Part shown: positions 40,076 to 44,236 of the stretch, piece after piece
How the letters are laid out: each line of letters starts with the position of its first letter
Numbering within the stretch: position 1 is the stretch's first letter
Source: Bacteroidota bacterium
GTDB taxonomy: Bacteria; Bacteroidota; Bacteroidia; NS11-12g; UBA955
Assembly: GCA_030833525.1 (NCBI GenBank)
Contig: JAURGZ010000015.1
Coordinates: forward strand, 1-44,236
DNA: 44,236 bases
Direction of reading: 5' to 3'
Notes under the pieces: model-generated
What the model was told of the DNA's origin: nothing
Databases searched by the model: none
What the model saw: the letters and a program-made list of their open reading frames with translations, nothing else
Translations under genes and position numbers: made by a program

Positions 40076-43000
40076 ATGAATATTTCATTCTCCTCTCTCA
40101 AGCGATTGTTCTTCGCTGCAGTGTTAGGATCGGGCGTTGGAGCTGCTCAAGCCCAAACCCTCTCCCAAACATCGTTCAGTCATTTTGAAAATGTAACCTC
40201 GGTAGCCACGCTTACCGCCACTGGTACAACCGGCACCCTGAGTTGGGCCGTAACAGGAACGGATGGTTCCCTATTCACCATCAATTCCTCAACCGGGGCA
40301 TTGAGTTTTTCATCGGCTCCCGACTTCGAAGATCCAAGCGATGCAGATAGCAACAACATTTACGCCATTCAAATCGATCTAACTGACGGAAGCGGAACTA
40401 CGAGTCACAACGTGAGCATTACTGTCACCAATACGTTTGAATTGGAAAATGAGTGCCCACAGATTACCAAAAAGAACAACGGTTCTCTGAAGTCAGGTCC
40501 CTATGTGTGGGGCTATGACCAAGACAATTTGATTTTCTCAACGGGTTCTGGAAGCTTGGAGATGCAATTTCCTGCGGGTACAGCTCATTGGGACATTCCC
40601 AACATTACAGCCTATTATACCAAAGGAGTAAAAACCTGGACATCTGATTTTGACCACCCATTGGTGTTGGCTTCAACGGGTTTTGATAGTTCAGCAAGCC
40701 AAAAGGTTTACTACAATTTTTACTCGGCTTCAGGAAGTTCCAACCTTGGAAACAACAACGTTTTAACCTTGGAGTTTCAAGATAGCGTTTTTGCATCTCG
40801 AGCAAATCGTAAAGCGGTCAAGCGCTTGTGCGGTTATGACTTGAGTGGGTCAACCCCAACGATCATTCCTGTGCCGGTTATCGGTACGCCTTACATTCCT
40901 GATTCCCTGGGAGACTGCGCCGGTGCTTCGCGCAATGTTAAAGTCGTTGCCACTGCGGGTACTGTCGGCAACACGTTGGCATTCCAATGGTACAAGGGGG
41001 GTGTAGCTATCACCGGTGCCACTTCAGATACGTTGAAATTGGTTAATGTGAGTTCGGCGAATGCCGGTACTTATTATTGTTTGGTTTCAGAGGTAGACAA
41101 TGGTGATACCTTGGTATGTAACTCAAGCAACGATATGATTTATACGGTGCAGTCTGCACCTTCTATCAGTGTGAGCCCCGCTTCGCCTTCTATTGTCAGC
41201 GGATATTCTGCCTCATTAACCGCTTCAGGTGCTTCTACCTATGCCTGGTCTCCAGCAACCGGTTTGAGTGCAACCACGGGAGCGACCGTAACGGCAAGTC
41301 CCACAGCCACAACTACCTATACGGTAACTGGAACGGGCGCTAACGGTTGTACCGGTACCACTACTGTTACGGTAACCGTGACTCCCGCTTTGGGAGTTTC
41401 GGCTGGAACGACCATCAACAACACTTGCAATGGTGGAACCGCTGGTCGCTTTTCGGTCTTCCCCTCTGGCGGAACGGCACCTTATACTTATGCGGCATTT
41501 GACCCAAGCAACAACAGTGTAACGGCATCTGCTAGTAACAACGACAGTGCTGTGTATTCATCACTCGCTGCTGGCGCTTACCAAGTAATTGTAACCGACA
41601 ATTCCAGCGACACCATTTCCATTTGGATGACCATCTCTCAGCCTACGGCTGTAGTGGGGGCAGCTTCAATTACCAATGTTTCTTGTAATAATGGAACAGA
41701 TGGATTGGCTGTCATTAGTGCTTCTGGAGGTAACGGTCCCTATTCTTATAAAATTGGTTCAGGAATATTCCAGACTAACGACACCTTTAAAACCCTTGGT
41801 GCTGGTCAATACCTCATTACTGTTGTTGATCAGAATATTTGTTATGACACATTTAGCATTTATGTAACAGAACCTTCTGTTCTGTCAATAACTAAGACTT
41901 CTCAAACAAATTTGATATGTGCTGCTGACACAAATGGAGCAGTATTAATAACAGGATCTGGAGGAACAGCACCCTATACATATTCTATAGATAATATCAA
42001 CTTCCAATCAAGTGGGACTTTCTCCGGCTTAACTAAACAGTCTTATACGGCAACAGTCAAAGATACTAATGGATGTACTAACACCTTGGCATTCACCATC
42101 ACCCACTCCGACAACGTAGATCCCACCGCGGTTACGCGCAGCAATACGGTTTACTTGAATGCTTCAGGGGCAGGAACCCTGGTGGCTGATAGCGTAAACA
42201 ATGGCTCCAGTGACAATTGCGGCATTCAAAGCATCAGCGTGAGCCCCAGCTCTTTCGCCTGTGCTGACTTGGGTGTGCAGCAGGTGGTTTTGACAGTTAC
42301 TGACCTGGATGGCAACACAGATACAGCCCACGCCTATGTGACGATAGTGGATACCATTTATCCGCAGGTGACAGGCCTTGCCTCTATCAATAGCTACTTA
42401 AATGCCAATGGTGAAGACACCATTCACGTCAACGATGTGGTTACTAGCCTTTCCGATAACTGCGGCGTGGCCAGTTATTACATCAGTGATTCTACATTCA
42501 CTTGCAGCGATACCGGTGCCAACATGGTTCAAATCATCGTGGTTGACGGCAGCGGCAATAGGACGGCCATTGACTTGGTGGTCAATGTTTCAGATACGAT
42601 CTCTCCAACTGTTTTGGCTAGCAACCAAGTCTTGTACTTGGATGCCAACGGTGCCGCTAGTTTGACCTTGGCCGATGTAAACAACGGCAGTTACGACAAT
42701 TGTGGCATCGCTGAAATGTGGATGACTGATTCGACCTTTAGCTGCGCAGACACAGGAACTTCTACCATTCAGTTGCATGCTACTGATGCCGCTGGCAATA
42801 GCAGCTATGCTACCGTGACGGTGACGGTATACGATACCTTGGCTCCTGTTATACGGGCTCAGGACCTGGTGAGTTATTTGGGAACCAACGGTCAGGTAAA
42901 TGTTACTGTTAGCCAAATCGATACTGGCAGCTATGACAACTGCGGCATTGATACTAAAATCCTCAGCAAATCGAGCTTCAATTGCACCGACACCGGTAAT

Positions 43001-44236
43001 AATTCCATTACCTACACGGTCACAGATGCAGCGGGTAACAGCAGCGTGAAAACCCTGACCATCCGTGTATTAGACACCATCGCTCCCACGGTGGCCACCC
43101 AAAACCTGGTTCTTTATTTGGATAGTTTTGGAAAGGTAAACACCACAGCCACTGCTGTAAACAATGGTAGCAGCGACAACTGCGGCTTGGCTAGCATCGC
43201 CTTGTCTCAAGACAGTTTTGACTGCTCGCACGTGGGCGATAACTTCATCACATTCACGGCAACCGACTATAGCAACAACCTAACATCGGTAACCGTAACC
43301 ATTTCAGTATACGACACCTTGGCTCCGACCTTGGTGCTCCAGCAAGACACGGTTTACTTGGATACGGCAGCCTTTGCCTCTATCGTGTCAACCGATATCA
43401 TTGCCTACTCGTATGATAACTGCGGCATTGATTCTGTATTGATCAGCCAAACCACCTTCGGTTTGAGCGATACCAGCGTCGTTACCGTTTGGGTGACTTT
43501 GAAAGATAAGAACGGCAATCAGACCGGTCCTGACTCCGTATTGGTATATGTCATGATTGCAGACAGCGATTCAGACGGCATCATGGATTACCTCGAAGGC
43601 GGTGGAGACAAAGACGGCGACGGGGTCAACGATTACTTGGATTTGGATGCTGACAACGACGGATTGTTGGATTTCGTAGAAAACGACTTCCAGAACTTCA
43701 AGATCGATTCTGATTCAGATGGTATTCCCGATTACTTGGATTTGGACAGTGACGGAGATGGCATTTACGATGTTTTCGAAACCGATGGTGTAGATGGAGA
43801 TGTAGACGGTGTGGTTGGCATAGGAATGCCTAGCGTCAACAGCCAGGGTGTTCCAGATTCGGCTGATAACGGTTTGGGATATACCCCCGTTGACACAGAC
43901 AATGATGGTATCTATGATTTCAAAGATTTGGATACAGACGATGACGGAATCAGCGACGCCACTGAGCGCGGAGCTACAGCCATTCCCGTTGACACCGATG
44001 CCGATGGCATTCGCGATTGGCGCGATACCGATTCAGACAACGACGGCATTGCCGATGCCACCGAAGGATCCGTAGATAGCGATGGCGATGGTGTAGGCGA
44101 CTGGCGCGATACCGATTCAGACAACGATGGCATCTTGGATAGCATCGAGGGAACCACCGATACCGACGGAGATGGTACTCCTGATTATTTGGATTTGGAT
44201 TCAGATAACGACGGCATTAGCGATGCAATTGAAGGT
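40076..44236 (+). CDS. Giant SprB-like surface adhesin, 3' end cut by window
   Basis: The frame is open from ATG 40076 to the window end, 1387 codons with no stop, so the protein is much larger. The signal peptide runs to about residue 26 (ending AQAQ). Next come a cadherin- or Ig-like region, an Ig-like domain around 40900-41160 (FQWYKGG, AGTYYC), a PKD/Ig-like stretch, SprB-type repeats (about 41400-42110; SGGTAPYTY and VTD/DxxGC patterns), six HYR-like units, and thrombospondin type-3-like Asp-rich calcium-binding repeats from 43564 on. This architecture is typical of T9SS-exported adhesins such as SprB, so a T9SS C-terminal domain is expected beyond the window. The role (gliding, attachment) is inferred. 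Confidence 0.8.
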   Translation, partial: MNISFSSLKRLFFAAVLGSGVGAAQAQTLSQTSFSHFENVTSVATLTATGTTGTLSWAVTGTDGSLFTINSSTGALSFSSAPDFEDPSDADSNNIYAIQIDLTDGSGTTSHNVSITVTNTFELENECPQITKKNNGSLKSGPYVWGYDQDNLIFSTGSGSLEMQFPAGTAHWDIPNITAYYTKGVKTWTSDFDHPLVLASTGFDSSASQKVYYNFYSASGSSNLGNNNVLTLEFQDSVFASRANRKAVKRLCGYDLSGSTPTIIPVPVIGTPYIPDSLGDCAGASRNVKVVATAGTVGNTLAFQWYKGGVAITGATSDTLKLVNVSSANAGTYYCLVSEVDNGDTLVCNSSNDMIYTVQSAPSISVSPASPSIVSGYSASLTASGASTYAWSPATGLSATTGATVTASPTATTTYTVTGTGANGCTGTTTVTVTVTPALGVSAGTTINNTCNGGTAGRFSVFPSGGTAPYTYAAFDPSNNSVTASASNNDSAVYSSLAAGAYQVIVTDNSSDTISIWMTISQPTAVVGAASITNVSCNNGTDGLAVISASGGNGPYSYKIGSGIFQTNDTFKTLGAGQYLITVVDQNICYDTFSIYVTEPSVLSITKTSQTNLICAADTNGAVLITGSGGTAPYTYSIDNINFQSSGTFSGLTKQSYTATVKDTNGCTNTLAFTITHSDNVDPTAVTRSNTVYLNASGAGTLVADSVNNGSSDNCGIQSISVSPSSFACADLGVQQVVLTVTDLDGNTDTAHAYVTIVDTIYPQVTGLASINSYLNANGEDTIHVNDVVTSLSDNCGVASYYISDSTFTCSDTGANMVQIIVVDGSGNRTAIDLVVNVSDTISPTVLASNQVLYLDANGAASLTLADVNNGSYDNCGIAEMWMTDSTFSCADTGTSTIQLHATDAAGNSSYATVTVTVYDTLAPVIRAQDLVSYLGTNGQVNVTVSQIDTGSYDNCGIDTKILSKSSFNCTDTGNNSITYTVTDAAGNSSVKTLTIRVLDTIAPTVATQNLVLYLDSFGKVNTTATAVNNGSSDNCGLASIALSQDSFDCSHVGDNFITFTATDYSNNLTSVTVTISVYDTLAPTLVLQQDTVYLDTAAFASIVSTDIIAYSYDNCGIDSVLISQTTFGLSDTSVVTVWVTLKDKNGNQTGPDSVLVYVMIADSDSDGIMDYLEGGGDKDGDGVNDYLDLDADNDGLLDFVENDFQNFKIDSDSDGIPDYLDLDSDGDGIYDVFETDGVDGDVDGVVGIGMPSVNSQGVPDSADNGLGYTPVDTDNDGIYDFKDLDTDDDGISDATERGATAIPVDTDADGIRDWRDTDSDNDGIADATEGSVDSDGDGVGDWRDTDSDNDGILDSIEGTTDTDGDGTPDYLDLDSDNDGISDAIEG
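41398..42110 (+). repeat. Three SprB-type repeats within the adhesin
   Basis: Three units of about 75-80 residues share a (T/S)C.(G/A).(T/N)G opening, a SGGTAPYTYS-like strand and a TVTDxNGC-like end. Units 2 and 3 are much more AT-rich than unit 1 and the flanks. Confidence 0.75.
42110..43560 (+). repeat. Six tandem HYR-like repeats with 80-codon period
   Basis: Each unit carries a DNCG motif. The DNCG codons start at 42212, 42455, 42695, 42935, 43175 and 43415, so the spacing is 243 nt once and then exactly 240 nt four times. Each unit has a second Cys in an FxC motif, except the last, where it is lost, so one disulfide per unit is likely. Units end in DT(I/L)(A/S/Y)P. Confidence 0.85.
43564..44236 (+). 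repeat. Thrombospondin type-3-like Asp-rich repeats
   Basis: Repeated DSDxDGIxDxxxxD motifs with DLDSDNDG-type blocks, characteristic of calcium-binding type-3 repeats. They continue to the window edge. Other frames across this region look open only because of the repetitive composition. Confidence 0.85.

Noticed and set aside
42110-44236. CRISPR array or mobile repeat
   Set aside because: The repeats are in frame, 240 nt long and diverged, and encode HYR-like and type-3 domains, so they are protein repeats.

Overview
The window looks like a chromosomal segment of a Bacteroidota, most likely flavobacterial, genome of roughly 50% GC. The evidence is the set of lineage-typical genes (gldH, DUF3822 next to rsmD, DUF4286, an RGG-tailed PSP1/RicT protein, a SprB-type adhesin, a T9SS-like sorting domain), the Bacteroidota-type -7 promoter element TAnnTTTG in front of many genes, and the near absence of Shine-Dalgarno sites. 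Forty protein genes are supported; the first and last are cut by the window edges. I see no rRNA, tRNA, CRISPR array, insertion sequence or prophage, and no gene-free stretch longer than 300 bases.

Layout. 1-5988: DUF3822-rsmD-coaD, then a minus-strand group (SDR, selU/mnmH, DUF4286, purS), then a plus-strand group (SOUL/GyrI-like lipoprotein, S66 LD-carboxypeptidase, GtrA). 6010-12617: ricT with an RGG tail, an LTxxQ periplasmic protein, an Lhr-type DEXH helicase, pth, comB and DUF2461. 12625-20885: a HTH regulator divergent from a 1382-residue exported hydrolase/beta-helix protein, then a beta-CASP nuclease, lpxK and gldH. 20937-26679: asnS and rpoN (divergent), crotonase plus a stand-alone B12 domain, and a Nudix gene and pyrE whose start codons overlap. 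26708-30462: a phosphate locus (porin, PiT transporter, DUF47/PhoU-like regulator). 30634-35390: a small unknown gene, carB, rbfA and a LolC/E-type permease. 35438-39922: an oxidative-stress locus, oxyR divergent from an apparent operon prx-trx-DUF6952-katG in which KatG carries a signal peptide. 40076-end: the 5' part of a giant SprB-like surface protein with Ig-like, SprB, HYR-like and thrombospondin type-3 repeats.

How the genes work together. Core metabolism and translation genes (coaD, purS, pyrE, carB, pth, rbfA, asnS, rsmD, selU) are mixed with envelope and surface functions (lpxK, gldH, Lol-type permease, porin, adhesin, secreted hydrolase). GldH, the adhesin and the T9SS-like C-terminus of the hydrolase point to a gliding or type IX secretion lifestyle, although no core T9SS gene lies here. 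The OxyR locus pairs cytoplasmic thiol peroxidase and thioredoxin with an exported catalase-peroxidase.

The most unusual observations are: -7 elements exactly 4 nt before the ATG of several genes, which predicts leaderless mRNAs; the divergent pyrE/Nudix pair sharing one CATG, with each promoter element inside the other gene or at its very edge; a low-GC patch covering two SprB repeats in the adhesin; and the multi-domain exported hydrolase.
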